From Huaxiibacter chinensis (GTDB lineage Bacteria > Pseudomonadota > Gammaproteobacteria > Enterobacterales > Enterobacteriaceae), in the NCBI RefSeq assembly GCF_022171985.1, contig NZ_JAJVHF010000010.1:1-64000 (forward strand): DNA of 64,000 nt. The letters run 5' to 3'. A program made the position numbers and the translations under genes. Of this stretch, positions 27,809 to 37,347 are shown piece after piece (the stretch's first letter is position 1; every line of letters begins with the position of its first letter). The notes below the pieces were generated by a model. The model was not told the DNA's origin. It did not search any database and saw only the letters and a program-made list of their open reading frames with translations.

Positions 27809-28828
27809 TTACTGCAGGTGCGTTTTCAGTTCATCAGAAGCTTGCTGCAAGGCGGTGCGCACGGTCGGTTCCTGGCTCAACGCATTCAGAAGGCCATAAT
27901 CGTGGATCATGCCATTGTAACGGGTAACGGTAACCGGAACGCCGGCGGCATCCAGCTTACGGCCAAATGCTTCACCTTCATCGCGAAGGACGTCCAGTTC
28001 AGCAGTCTGGATCAGCGTAGGAGGCAAACCTTTCAACTGAGCAGTAGTGGCACGTAATGGCGAAGCCAGAATATTGTTGCGATCCTGTTCGGATGTGGTG
28101 TAGCTATCCCAGAACCATTTCATCATGTTTTTAGTCAGGAAATGATTTTCCGCAAACTGATTGTAAGATGCATTAGTAAAGTGTGCATCGGTAACCGGCC
28201 ACAGCATAACGTTGTAACGAATCGCGGGAGTATGGTTACGTAACGCCTGCAGCGCCACGGATACAACCATATTCCCCCCCACGCTATTACCTGCCAGCGC
28301 CAGGCGCTTACCGTCCACACCAATCTCATCACCATGTTCAGCAACCCACTTCGTTGCTTCATAGGCCTGAGTAATGGCTACCGGGAAGTGCGCCTCCGGA
28401 GAAGGGGTGTAGTTCACAAACACCGCCGCGGCACCAGATTCATTTACCAGGTCGCGCACCAGACGTTCGTGCGTCTGGAAATCACCTAATACCCAGCCGC
28501 CGCCGTGGAAAAACATGAATACTGGCAAGGTTCCGCTCTGCTTTTCAGGTTTTACGATAGTCAGCGTCAGAGGTTTGCCGAGCACGGTAATCACTTTTTC
28601 AGAAACCGTGGCTGGGGGTAATTTTGCGCCTTTCTGCGCGCCGATAAGGACGTTACGTGCATCAGTTACAGAGAGCTGCTCGATTGGTTTTCCGCCGCCG
28701 CTATTCAGCACCTGCAAAAATGCGTCCACGCCTTTTGTTGGCGCTGGCGTATTCTCAGTTGTCCCTGCAAATGCTGTGCTCATCTGAGCGGCAAGTATTA
28801 CCGCCACGGCGCTAATTTTAAAGTTCAT
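27809..28828 (-). CDS. Exported alpha/beta hydrolase, HSL-family esterase
   Basis: 339-residue carboxylesterase of the hormone-sensitive lipase (type IV) family. A signal peptide (MNFKISAVAVILAAQMSTAFA) points to export to the periplasm, unlike cytoplasmic Aes. The oxyanion motif HGGGW is at 108-112, the nucleophile Ser182 in GNSVGG, the acid Asp279 in ELDVLRDEG and His309 in GMIHDYG, so the triad is complete. GGGGAAAG precedes the ATG. Substrate unknown. An AraC-type gene lies upstream on the same strand and may control it. Confidence 0.85.
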   Translation of the reverse strand: MNFKISAVAVILAAQMSTAFAGTTENTPAPTKGVDAFLQVLNSGGGKPIEQLSVTDARNVLIGAQKGAKLPPATVSEKVITVLGKPLTLTIVKPEKQSGTLPVFMFFHGGGWVLGDFQTHERLVRDLVNESGAAAVFVNYTPSPEAHFPVAITQAYEATKWVAEHGDEIGVDGKRLALAGNSVGGNMVVSVALQALRNHTPAIRYNVMLWPVTDAHFTNASYNQFAENHFLTKNMMKWFWDSYTTSEQDRNNILASPLRATTAQLKGLPPTLIQTAELDVLRDEGEAFGRKLDAAGVPVTVTRYNGMIHDYGLLNALSQEPTVRTALQQASDELKTHLQ

Positions 28829-28978
28829 ATCTTTCCCCTGTAATAAAACTGTTCATTCGTCACCCTTTTATTGGGTGTGTTATCCCGTAGATAAAACACA
28901 ATGCGGTTTCATTACTACAAGCTGGCACTGGGCATGATGCTTAACGCTTTACGCCCAAAAACAGGATGCGGTGCATCT

Positions 28979-29551
28979 TTATTTGCAAATCAATAATTCA
29001 AGTGCGTTCATTAACCATCGATCATTCAGTGAGAAATTTTGTCTAATATAACCCGGCGTATAGTTTGTAAATGTTCTGATGGTCCGGGTGAATGAGACCT
29101 GACAGTTAAATCCATTTTCAATGGCAATATCCAGTAAAGGCTTTTCACTGTGAATTAAAGCGTACACAACGTTAATTACTCTTCGGGTACGAATAAACTC
29201 ATAGACGCTAAAGCCCGTCATTTGATTAAACGTGCGTTGTAGATGCCATGTTGAATATCCACTCTTTCGTGAAATATCCTGTACACACAAAGAAGATCCA
29301 AGGTGACACTCAATCCAGACAATCATCTCCTGAATGACGGCAAACATTCTGCCACTACGCACGCCTAACCGGGCAGAGGAACGCGTCCTGAGCACCACCT
29401 CAGTACCTATTGCTTCGTTGAGTGGAACATATAATTGCAGCATTATACGTTCGTCATTCTTACTCATCCTCAACTGCGGTAAGTGCGCCATTTTCTTCGC
29501 AGAGACCTTTTTGCGGCCTGTCGGAACAGAATAATGAGCGATTTGCGACAT
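28979..29551 (-). CDS. AraC-family transcriptional regulator
   Basis: 190 residues. The C-terminal part (about 66-170) has the two helix-turn-helix motifs of the AraC/XylS family: VQDISRKSGYSTWHLQRTFNQMTGFSVYEFIRTRRV and DIAIENGFNCQVSFTRTIRTFTNYTPGYIRQ, closest to the MarA/SoxS/Rob type. The N-terminal 60 residues are basic and not recognised. AAGGATTAAAC precedes the ATG. The gap of 150 bp to the esterase gene, same strand, leaves room for a regulated promoter. Confidence 0.82.
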   Translation of the reverse strand: MSQIAHYSVPTGRKKVSAKKMAHLPQLRMSKNDERIMLQLYVPLNEAIGTEVVLRTRSSARLGVRSGRMFAVIQEMIVWIECHLGSSLCVQDISRKSGYSTWHLQRTFNQMTGFSVYEFIRTRRVINVVYALIHSEKPLLDIAIENGFNCQVSFTRTIRTFTNYTPGYIRQNFSLNDRWLMNALELLICK

Positions 29552-30401
29552 GTTTAATCCTTCACAATGATTCAGCTACGTACGCACAGATGCCGCTATC
29601 CTTACCTGTCGGGTGAGCCTGACCTGATGTTTCGCCCTACTGGCCTCTTTCAGCCACAGCGTTCAGCAGACAAGCTGATGGCAACAGTGTGGGGCTAGAA
29701 AGCGTGACGGTGTTTTATCAAACACTACGGCCCACGTTTTATTATCGTGTAATATCCGCCACGCGAGCGATACCTTCCCGTGTATGTTTGCTAAACACGC
29801 TGAAATATGCCGTTTGGCCAGAAGTTGTCTGGGTCATAGCCCTGACCATGAAAAACAATATTTTTTCGCGAGATTTTAGAAACACATTAACGATGTTTGT
29901 ATGCCCATAATTATCAAGAAAAACCGTAGGAAAATGAAGTATACAAAAGGATAGTTATACCAGGGGATAGTTATACAAAAATATAATTGAAATTCTTCAA
30001 CGCACGTATACCGATGCCAGGATACTGCAGTAATATTTAATTTTAGATAAGCATTTCATATTTCCGTTAATGTAAGAATAACGAATTTTTATCGATTTAT
30101 AAGCTTAATAACCCCCCCCTTTTTCGCATGACCTGCATATCCCGAAATTCTCTATACACCTGTATTTAACAAGGATAATATCAAAGCCCTGATGATTATC
30201 CACATAAAACGTGCGCTTAATAAGGGTGTTTATCGACCAAAATCTCATCACTTTCATTTAATCGAAAGAAAATACGTTTCTCTTCTGCTGGATACTCTGC
30301 ACGCTGCTTTTCTTACCTGAAACTATATTTCAAACAAGGGTCTGATAGGTTATATTGAGGTGCCTGTATAAGTAAAACTCGCACGGTCATAATGGGTCAA
30401 T
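29552..30401. other. AT-rich regulatory gap between AraC and FixJ-type regulator
   Basis: 850 bp, AT-rich, no credible gene (the frame at 29689-29910 lacks a ribosome site). It holds two direct copies of GGATAGTTATAC (29948-29959 and 29964-29975), nearby AGTATAC (29939) and GTATACC (30006-30012), and a C8 tract (30112-30119). It must contain the promoters of both flanking divergent regulators. Confidence 0.6.
29939..30012 (+). promoter_or_regulatory. Cluster of GTATAC-type motifs
   Basis: Direct repeat GGATAGTTATAC spaced 16 bp centre to centre, flanked by AGTATACAAAAGG and GTATACCGATG. The same GTATACC and TATAC-GATG words make up the inverted repeat at 38505-38531 between the two operons of the cluster. 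A shared regulator is a guess from this likeness. Confidence 0.4.
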
Positions 30402-31016
30402 ATGAATAAAAAAGTTTATATCGTGGATGATGATCAATCCGTTATTTCTGCACTAAAAAATCTTCTCAGCTCAGAAGACTATCTTATAGAAGCGTTCACA
30501 TCGCCCGCTGAGTTTATGAACTTACAGAGTTACAGTTTGCCCAGTTGCCTGATCGTTGACCTGAACATGCCGGGTTTTAACGGATTTGAAGTGGCGTCGG
30601 CACTCAATGAGCGCGGCTATTCCATCCCCACTATCTTTTTGACAGGGCATGGCACGATCCCGGTCTCTGTGAAAGCCATGAAAGCCGGCGCTTTTGAGTT
30701 CCTCACGAAACCCGTTCTTCCTGACGACCTGATGAATAGCGTATCTGACGCACTCAGCGTTTCTGAAAAGAACGCCGTACAGTCTCAAGAAAAACAAACG
30801 CTTACCACGAGAATGCACTCATTGACGCCGCGGGAAAAGGAGCTTATGCACCTTATTATCCGTGGGTTACTGAACAAGCAGATCGCCTCTGAGATGGAAA
30901 TCAGTGAGATCACGGCAAAAGTGCACAAGCGTCGCGTACTGGACAAAATGAAAGTACGGTCGGTGCCAGAACTCATCAGAGCCGCGGAAAAACTCGGCAT
31001 CCTGCACGAAAATTAA
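30402..31016 (+). CDS. FixJ/NarL-type response regulator
   Basis: 204-residue two-component regulator. Receiver domain 1-120 with acidic pocket DDD (9-11), phospho-acceptor Asp53 in LIVDLNMPG and Lys103 in LTKPV; LuxR-type helix-turn-helix at about 139-200 (LTPREKELMHLIIRGLLNKQIASEMEIS, TAKVHKRRVLDKM). Convergent with the hybrid kinase gene, 77 bp apart, so that kinase is its likely partner. The start has only a weak upstream GGGT. Confidence 0.9.
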   Translation: MNKKVYIVDDDQSVISALKNLLSSEDYLIEAFTSPAEFMNLQSYSLPSCLIVDLNMPGFNGFEVASALNERGYSIPTIFLTGHGTIPVSVKAMKAGAFEFLTKPVLPDDLMNSVSDALSVSEKNAVQSQEKQTLTTRMHSLTPREKELMHLIIRGLLNKQIASEMEISEITAKVHKRRVLDKMKVRSVPELIRAAEKLGILHEN

Positions 31017-31021
31017 CGTCC

Positions 31022-31049
31022 CTGTCTGGCGCCAGGCGCAACCAGACAG
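31022..31049. repeat. Hairpin between convergent regulator and kinase genes
   Basis: CTGTCTGG and CCAGACAG arms of eight bases with a 12-base loop, just after the response regulator stop. There is no T run, so it is a weak terminator at best or an mRNA 3'-end stabiliser. Confidence 0.4.
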
Positions 31050-31092
31050 AGCGGTTCCCCTCTCGTTCATACCCTACTGCGGGCGTGTGGCG

Positions 31093-34000
31093 TCACGTTT
31101 GAGATTCACGCATTACCGGAAGCGTAAACCAGAACAGACTTCCCCCTTCTGGCCGGTTCTCTGCGCTTAACAGCCCGCCATGCCGTTTGATAATTGCATG
31201 GCTTATCGTGAGTCCCATCCCCATACCCTCAGCCTTGGTCGTATAGAATGAGTCGAAGATTTTATCGATAACCTCTTCTGAAAGCCCGGTCCCGCTGTCC
31301 GCAACGTCGATTCTGATGAGATCGCTCGAAGGGTTATATGATGATATTTTCAATATCCTGGGCCCTGTATTGTCCCCCATCGCCTCAATCGCGTTAATCG
31401 CCAGGTTCAGCAAGACCTGCTGAATTTGCACATTCTGACCCAGGATTGTCTCATTCTGGGCCGCCAGATTAAGCTCAAGAGACACCGCCCGACGTTCCAG
31501 TTCCAGCCGCGACAGCGTGATAATTTCACGTGTGATCGTATGAAGACTTGCAGGGACGAACTCGGATGTTTGATTGCGCGTAAGCGCCTGCAGGCCGCGT
31601 ATAATTTCGCCAGCGCGACGCCCTTCGTGGATGATCTCATCAAGGCTCTTCACCACCTGCTCCAGGTGAACAGGATCGCGTTTCAACCAGCGCTGACTTG
31701 CACCAGCATTCGCAACAATTGACATCAGCGGCTGGTTTATTTCATGCGCAATCGAGGAGGACAGCTGACCAACGGTAATCGCTCGTGAAACCCGCGCGAG
31801 CTCTAACTGGGCAATCCGGACGGCATCTTCAGCGTGGCGCTGCGTGGTAATATCGGTAAGCGTACCGAAGTATTCAGCCACTTCTGGCCAGTTCTCATTA
31901 GGCTCGCCAATGCCTTTGATATAACGGCATTCACCGTCATCCCGAATGATACGGAACTCGGCCTGCATAACCCCCCCTCGACTCACGCTGGTGTTAATTA
32001 ATTCACGCAGAGAGTGAATATCATCCGGGTGGACGCGTCGCTGGAATTCGGCCATCGAGGTGGTGGTCTGCTCTTCTGGCAGACCCATAATACGTTTATA
32101 TTCGTCCGTGATGTACTGGATATCAGGCTCGACATGCCAGTGCCAGGTGCCCGTATTGCTGATTTTTTCTCCCAGAATAAGAGAAGTCTGGCTGGCACGA
32201 AGCTGCTTTTCAATTTTTCTTCGCTGGTTGTTTTCATCTACCAGTTCAGCATACAGGCGGGCAGTTTCGAGTGAGACCGCAGCCTGGGCTCCGAGCATTG
32301 AAACAATTCTGGAGTGATCGGCGGTAAAGACATCAGGCATCAGCCGGTTTTCCAGGTACAGCACGCCTACCATCTCCGCCTGCCTGAACATGGGAACGCA
32401 CATCACGGCCGCTCCTGAAGCCACCAGATAATTATCCTGGCTGAAAGGGCTGAATGCTTCTGGTTTGCCGGTACGAATTTCTTTACCTGTTCTGATGACG
32501 GCCGACAGAATCGAAAGCGGAAGATCGGATGCCGTTGGCACTTCCTTCACGATCCTCACCTTTACGCCATCAATCGTTGTCGACGCCTTTGCCTGAATCT
32601 CAGGAACGACGCCATCAATCAACCGGATTAACATGCAGTGTTGCGCGCCCGCACGCTCCACGAGCATCATCATCAGGATATGGATGAGTCGATCGAGGTT
32701 AATTTCTTCGGTGAGGGCACGCATGACCGTCACCATGCTTTGCAGATCGCTTATCACTGCGCTCTGTTCAAAGGAGACGGTATTCAGTGCTGTTTGCGGT
32801 GAATGGCTCGCCAGCGCCGGATACTGAATCTCCAGTTGCAGTACTCTGGCGCCCGCCCCCCAGCGATCCCAGGCTGCAATCGCCCCTTTGATATAGCCTT
32901 CAGAGGCAAAGGGCATATTTCTGGAGAGAGCCATGCGCGCAGCCAGCTCACAGGCAAGGGCGTTGATATGATGGAACTGGCCCTCACGGGATAACATAAT
33001 GGCCCTTTCATAACATTCTGACGCCTGGGCCGTGTCCCCCTCCAGACGCAAAAGCTCCGCACGCAACAACGCCTCTTTGTCAGCGAAGGTTTTGGCATTC
33101 TCAGTGGACCAGATGGCTATTTTGTCGAGATGCCCCTTCAGCTGCTGGCGCAGCGATTCGGTCATGGTTCCGCTACCTAGCGGCACCGTGCGGGAAAGCG
33201 CGCTATAAAGATGGAAATCGAGCATATGCACGTGCCCCGGGATAAACCGGGTAAAGGGTTCAGCCTCCGTGAACCAACGTTCAGCTGCAGCATATTCGTT
33301 CGCAAAGAAGTGGGCCATCCCCTTATAAAGCCGTGCCCAGAACTGCATCAGATTCATCGGCTCTACCGCTTTGTCGGGCTTAACGATCTCGATGGCCGAT
33401 GGGAGGAAATGGTCTCCGGAAAACGACGCACCGCGGCTTTTGCGTAAAAAGGAGACAAATTCCTGCTGAATACTCAGGATAATCTCAACGTCACGGTACT
33501 GCGCTTTTCGTACAAACTGCATACCGCGAGTGATGGCAGTGTGTACGGCTTCCAGGTGGTCTCCCCTGGCAAGATAGTTCATGATGATATGCCGCAGAGC
33601 CAGGCAGGCCGAGGTCCGATCCCCCGTTTCAACAGCAACATCAAACGTGGTTTTCGCCCGCTCAATGGCATAGGTCAGCGGCATCGTCCAGACGCTAACC
33701 TGATCCAGTGGCATGAGCGTGCGGGCCTTAAAGCTGACAAAATCATGCTTATACACTAACTCGCGTGCCAGCAGTGCACTGGCGAAGCCGCGGCTGTATT
33801 CATCATATTGATCGCCACAAACCACTCCATACCATGACAACGCCAGCGTCGAAGCCCCGCTCATCCCGTGCGCCATGGTCAGATGCAGCAGCTTACACAG
33901 AATCATGAAATGGAGACGAGGGTTTATAAATGCAGCGAAGGTGCTGGCACTGGCCAGCAAATTCATGATGGCCGCCGTTTTTTTACAGGTCACCAGTGGC

Positions 34001-36660
34001 AGCGATCTGAAGCGGGTATAGGGATTTTTACCGACAGCTTCTTTCAGCGCGATCCGTGCTTCATCGCACTCTGCCTGGACAGGATTGAGGCTCAGCTTTA
34101 TATCAAAGACAGCCAACCAGCCCAGGGCCGTTTCCAGTGCCAGATAACTATCAGACTGGCGCAGATGAATTTCGGCGATCAGGCATGCAGCCTCAGCTTT
34201 ATCCGTCATCTCGCCAGGTAAAGCATGAATTCTGTTACTCAACTCAAGCGCAGCGGGCAGATTACCGTTGAGAAACTCGCACTCGGCTTCTTCCTGCAGG
34301 AACTCAAGGCTTTCTTCATACCCCGCGTTGCGGTGGATTGACCGGGCGACCGTCAGATAACGCAGCGCCGACACGTAATCGCCGGTGATTTTCGCCCGCT
34401 GGGCTGTTTTCAGCATGAGTTGACACATTTCATGCGCATCGTGCGTCAGACATGACAGATCTTTCAGCGAGAGCAGATGATGTGCAGCCCTGAAAAGCAG
34501 CGCATTGGTGCTCTCCAGGCGGGACTGACGCCTGTAATACTGAAGCGCCGCATAGTGGAAGTTGTCCCAATCTTTATCGTCCAAAAGACTCAGCGCAGCC
34601 TCATGCATACTGTCATGCATGAACGTATATTCTGTTCCATTCAGCGTGACCATTCTGGCTGTCAAAGCGGGCAGAAGCGTAAGCTCAATCTCGTTCAGGG
34701 GCATACTGAGGATGCTGCCCACGGTATCCAGCTCTCCCCGGCTCCCGTGAGACGCTAATTTGCCCAGGAGTTTCCGTGTAGGGAGCGGCAACGTGGATAA
34801 ATGGTGTAACACACTTGCAGCCACATTTTCCGTGTAGTGTCGTTTTTTAAGGGCGTGCGAATCATACGTGCATTTAAAAGGGGTATTGTGCGTAATCAGA
34901 CCGTCGCGAACGGCCTGTCTGAAAAACTCATGGGTCGCGCGCGGATTGCCATCGGTTTTTTCATGGATGATTTCGGCCATTTCCGCCGCTTCCTGGTGGC
35001 GACTATGCAAAAGCCCCGCAAGCCAGTCCGCAATATTTTTTACAGAGAGAGGTTCAGGCGTTATATCCGTAATGCGCATAGCACATGCGCGAATCTGATT
35101 AATGTTGGCATCAATCATTGGACAGGGTAACGACTCGCTGTCCCGGTGTGTGATCACAAGTAAGAGCGGAATGTCTTCGCTTACGGTGAGCAAATTTTGC
35201 AGCAGAAGCAAGGTGGCCCGATCGGCCCAGTGGACATCATCGATCAAAATCACCAGGGGGCGGCCCGGCGCCGTAAAGGCTTTCACCAGGCTGCATGCCA
35301 CCAGATTGAGTCGATCGCGCGCATCCAGGGAGTGCGAGTGGGTCTGTACTGACGCCTTTTGACCCAGCAATACGCCAAGCTCCGGCACCAGGTTCACCGC
35401 CAGCCCAACGTATTCTCCGAGCAGGTTGGTGATATGCGCTTTCCAGCGCATCATCTCTTCTGCTGGCAAGCCCAGCACGTGCAGGGTCAGCGTTCTGAAC
35501 GCAGCGGTAAAGACGGCGTACGGGAGAACAGGCGCGTACTGATCCGCTTTCACGACCGTAATTAACGCATTCTTATTAATAATCAGCTTTAAGGAGGACG
35601 CGATAAGGGAGGATTTACCCGAGCCCGGTGAACCGCTTATCGCCACCAGACTGTGCTTGCCGCTGAGGCTGACATCATCCAACGCCGACAGGATATCCCG
35701 GGCCTGAGGATGCTCGGTAAAAAGGATATCGGGTGAGAAGGCGGAAGGTTGCGAATCCTGCTGCCCAAGTGCAAAGGGCTCAATCAGCCCGTCCGACCCC
35801 AGCGTTGAAGCACAACGATAAAGATCCGCCAGCAAACCCTCGACGGTTTGATAGCGATACTCCGGTGATTTTGCTAGCAGCCGCAAAATAATCGACGATA
35901 AAATAAGCGGCACATCCTGGCGAATCATATGCGGAGGTAAGGCTTCGGACGCTATATGGTGATGCACCCATTCCGCGTGCCCTCCCTCGACGCAGCCATA
36001 AGGTAAGCGCCCCGTTAACAATTCATAAAGCACAATACCCAGGCTATATAAATCACTGACTTTATCAACCGGATGGGTAGAGCGATAAGTATGTTCCGGG
36101 GACATATAAGCCAGTGTCCCCCCGGAAACCGGAAGGCTGGGCTGCTGCAGGAGATCGTTTTGAACAAAAGAGAGCCCAAATCCCCCAAGGCGAACGTTTC
36201 CCTCATCGCTAAAAAAGAAATTTGCAGGCTTGATGTCACCGTGCACCAGACCATTCTGGTGCACCATGCTTAAGGTTCCGCAGAGTTTTGCTGCACAACT
36301 GAGAAATTCGGAAAGGGTACCGGGAGGCATGCACAGCACATCGGCCAGAGTACGGTACGTAAAGGGCCGGTAAACCAGCGCATAACGCCCCTGATAATAG
36401 GTATAGCGTTGAGGCGGTATGGACCAGTTCTCGGAGAGTTTCGCCCGGTGGCTAAATTCGTTTTTGAGTAGTCTGGTCACATGAAATATCGACTCTTCAT
36501 TGCCGGCAGTCGCCAGCACAAAGGTTTCACCGGTCGTGCCATGATGACAAAAAAACCAGTCGATACTGCCCTCCTGCGCCAGAAGGTTGAAGCTAATTTC
36601 CTCTGACAGGTCGATCTGCGCATTCTCAGTTGTGTTCAAAACTTCCGGAATCGTACTCAT
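31093..36660 (-). CDS. Giant hybrid sensor: kinase-like / AAA ATPase / GAF / PAS / histidine kinase
   Basis: 1855 residues of the class often named trifunctional serine/threonine kinase - ATP-binding protein - sensor histidine kinase. Order: protein-kinase fold (about 25-285) with HGDIKPAN (140-147) and DLYSLG (203-208); AAA/NACHT-like ATPase with Walker A GSPGSGKS (343-350) and Walker B LVILIDD (469-475); a long helical, TPR-like region (about 600-1290); GAF (about 1315-1475); PAS with PAC (about 1495-1610); HisKA with phospho-accepting His1639 in SIAHEINQPL; HATPase with N box Asn1756, DSGTGL and GMGMGLTIS. No TM helices are seen, so it is probably cytoplasmic. The kinase-like domain lacks the DFG Asp (GFG at 160-162) and the usual N-lobe Lys, so it is probably a pseudokinase. 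It starts on the last base of the upstream response regulator (TAATG). Confidence 0.9.
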   Translation of the reverse strand: MSTIPEVLNTTENAQIDLSEEISFNLLAQEGSIDWFFCHHGTTGETFVLATAGNEESIFHVTRLLKNEFSHRAKLSENWSIPPQRYTYYQGRYALVYRPFTYRTLADVLCMPPGTLSEFLSCAAKLCGTLSMVHQNGLVHGDIKPANFFFSDEGNVRLGGFGLSFVQNDLLQQPSLPVSGGTLAYMSPEHTYRSTHPVDKVSDLYSLGIVLYELLTGRLPYGCVEGGHAEWVHHHIASEALPPHMIRQDVPLILSSIILRLLAKSPEYRYQTVEGLLADLYRCASTLGSDGLIEPFALGQQDSQPSAFSPDILFTEHPQARDILSALDDVSLSGKHSLVAISGSPGSGKSSLIASSLKLIINKNALITVVKADQYAPVLPYAVFTAAFRTLTLHVLGLPAEEMMRWKAHITNLLGEYVGLAVNLVPELGVLLGQKASVQTHSHSLDARDRLNLVACSLVKAFTAPGRPLVILIDDVHWADRATLLLLQNLLTVSEDIPLLLVITHRDSESLPCPMIDANINQIRACAMRITDITPEPLSVKNIADWLAGLLHSRHQEAAEMAEIIHEKTDGNPRATHEFFRQAVRDGLITHNTPFKCTYDSHALKKRHYTENVAASVLHHLSTLPLPTRKLLGKLASHGSRGELDTVGSILSMPLNEIELTLLPALTARMVTLNGTEYTFMHDSMHEAALSLLDDKDWDNFHYAALQYYRRQSRLESTNALLFRAAHHLLSLKDLSCLTHDAHEMCQLMLKTAQRAKITGDYVSALRYLTVARSIHRNAGYEESLEFLQEEAECEFLNGNLPAALELSNRIHALPGEMTDKAEAACLIAEIHLRQSDSYLALETALGWLAVFDIKLSLNPVQAECDEARIALKEAVGKNPYTRFRSLPLVTCKKTAAIMNLLASASTFAAFINPRLHFMILCKLLHLTMAHGMSGASTLALSWYGVVCGDQYDEYSRGFASALLARELVYKHDFVSFKARTLMPLDQVSVWTMPLTYAIERAKTTFDVAVETGDRTSACLALRHIIMNYLARGDHLEAVHTAITRGMQFVRKAQYRDVEIILSIQQEFVSFLRKSRGASFSGDHFLPSAIEIVKPDKAVEPMNLMQFWARLYKGMAHFFANEYAAAERWFTEAEPFTRFIPGHVHMLDFHLYSALSRTVPLGSGTMTESLRQQLKGHLDKIAIWSTENAKTFADKEALLRAELLRLEGDTAQASECYERAIMLSREGQFHHINALACELAARMALSRNMPFASEGYIKGAIAAWDRWGAGARVLQLEIQYPALASHSPQTALNTVSFEQSAVISDLQSMVTVMRALTEEINLDRLIHILMMMLVERAGAQHCMLIRLIDGVVPEIQAKASTTIDGVKVRIVKEVPTASDLPLSILSAVIRTGKEIRTGKPEAFSPFSQDNYLVASGAAVMCVPMFRQAEMVGVLYLENRLMPDVFTADHSRIVSMLGAQAAVSLETARLYAELVDENNQRRKIEKQLRASQTSLILGEKISNTGTWHWHVEPDIQYITDEYKRIMGLPEEQTTTSMAEFQRRVHPDDIHSLRELINTSVSRGGVMQAEFRIIRDDGECRYIKGIGEPNENWPEVAEYFGTLTDITTQRHAEDAVRIAQLELARVSRAITVGQLSSSIAHEINQPLMSIVANAGASQRWLKRDPVHLEQVVKSLDEIIHEGRRAGEIIRGLQALTRNQTSEFVPASLHTITREIITLSRLELERRAVSLELNLAAQNETILGQNVQIQQVLLNLAINAIEAMGDNTGPRILKISSYNPSSDLIRIDVADSGTGLSEEVIDKIFDSFYTTKAEGMGMGLTISHAIIKRHGGLLSAENRPEGGSLFWFTLPVMRESQT

Positions 36661-37043
36661 TAAGGGGCAGCCTTTGAGGAAAACTCATCGCGAATATATT
36701 CAAATAATGTGTCAATTTCGATGGGCTTCGGCATAAAAGCAATGGCACCCAGATCAAGAGCCTGTTGCAACATCCCCTCCTCTCCGTCGCCGGAAATAAT
36801 AATACCCGGCGGATTTTCAAGCCGCCGGGTAAGATTGACGAAAAGCTCAAAACCATTCATGCCTTTTAACTGCACATCAATGATAAAAAGCGCGGCTTTT
36901 GCCATCGCTGCTTCATCACACAGAAGAGATTCCGCCGACTCAAAAGCGTCGGTCAGATAGCCTTCAGACTGGAGCAGGTTGGTTAGACCATTGCGGACAG
37001 AACGTTCATCATCGACGACGACAATGCGCTGCGTCAGCTGCAT
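36660..37043 (-). CDS. Single-domain response regulator
   Basis: 127 residues, only a receiver domain: acidic DDE (11-13), phospho-acceptor Asp56 in FIIDVQLKG, conserved Ser in ISGDGEE and Lys106 in MPKPIE. There is no output domain, so it probably shuttles phosphate or tunes the kinase. Its stop codon shares one base with the kinase start (TAATG), so the two are translationally coupled. Confidence 0.9.
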   Translation of the reverse strand: MQLTQRIVVVDDERSVRNGLTNLLQSEGYLTDAFESAESLLCDEAAMAKAALFIIDVQLKGMNGFELFVNLTRRLENPPGIIISGDGEEGMLQQALDLGAIAFMPKPIEIDTLFEYIRDEFSSKAAP

Positions 37044-37086
37044 GCTATTTTCCTTAAATTTTCAAAATCTTATATAAGGCGCTGAC

Positions 37087-37347
37087 TCAGGAGGTTTTGT
37101 CACCGGAGGGCGGCGGGGTGTCCCCGATGTTATGTTTATACTCATGACGGAACCAGTGAAGATTAACAGGCTCGCGTTTAATGATTTTTTTAATCAGGGG
37201 GATAGCGTGCTCACCCATCTGCATTCCAGCCAGACCCACTAAAGCAACGATCGGGGGGGCGGGCGAGTTAACGTCAAGGAGCGCATAGATAAGCCCAGCC
37301 AGAATACCGACAAAGAGCGAAACAGAATAGGTTTTTAACATATTCAA
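37087..37347 (-). CDS. XapX domain membrane protein (second copy)
   Basis: 86 residues of the XapX family, with two hydrophobic segments (TYSVSLFVGILAGLIYALL and SPAPPIVALVGLAGMQMGE) and the hallmark LDVNSPAPPIVALVGL. Family function unknown. It overlaps the first XapX gene by four bases (ATGA) and shares its core LxxxSPAPPxVALxGLxGM, indicating duplication. The C-terminal tail (ALIKKIIKREPVNLHWFRHEYKHNI-type) is basic and cytoplasmic by the positive-inside rule. Confidence 0.82.
   Translation of the reverse strand: MNMLKTYSVSLFVGILAGLIYALLDVNSPAPPIVALVGLAGMQMGEHAIPLIKKIIKREPVNLHWFRHEYKHNIGDTPPPSGDKTS

Noticed and set aside
29689-29910. 73-codon plus-strand frame between the AraC and FixJ-type genes.
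   Set aside because: Weak start context and no recognisable sequence; it lies in AT-rich regulatory DNA.
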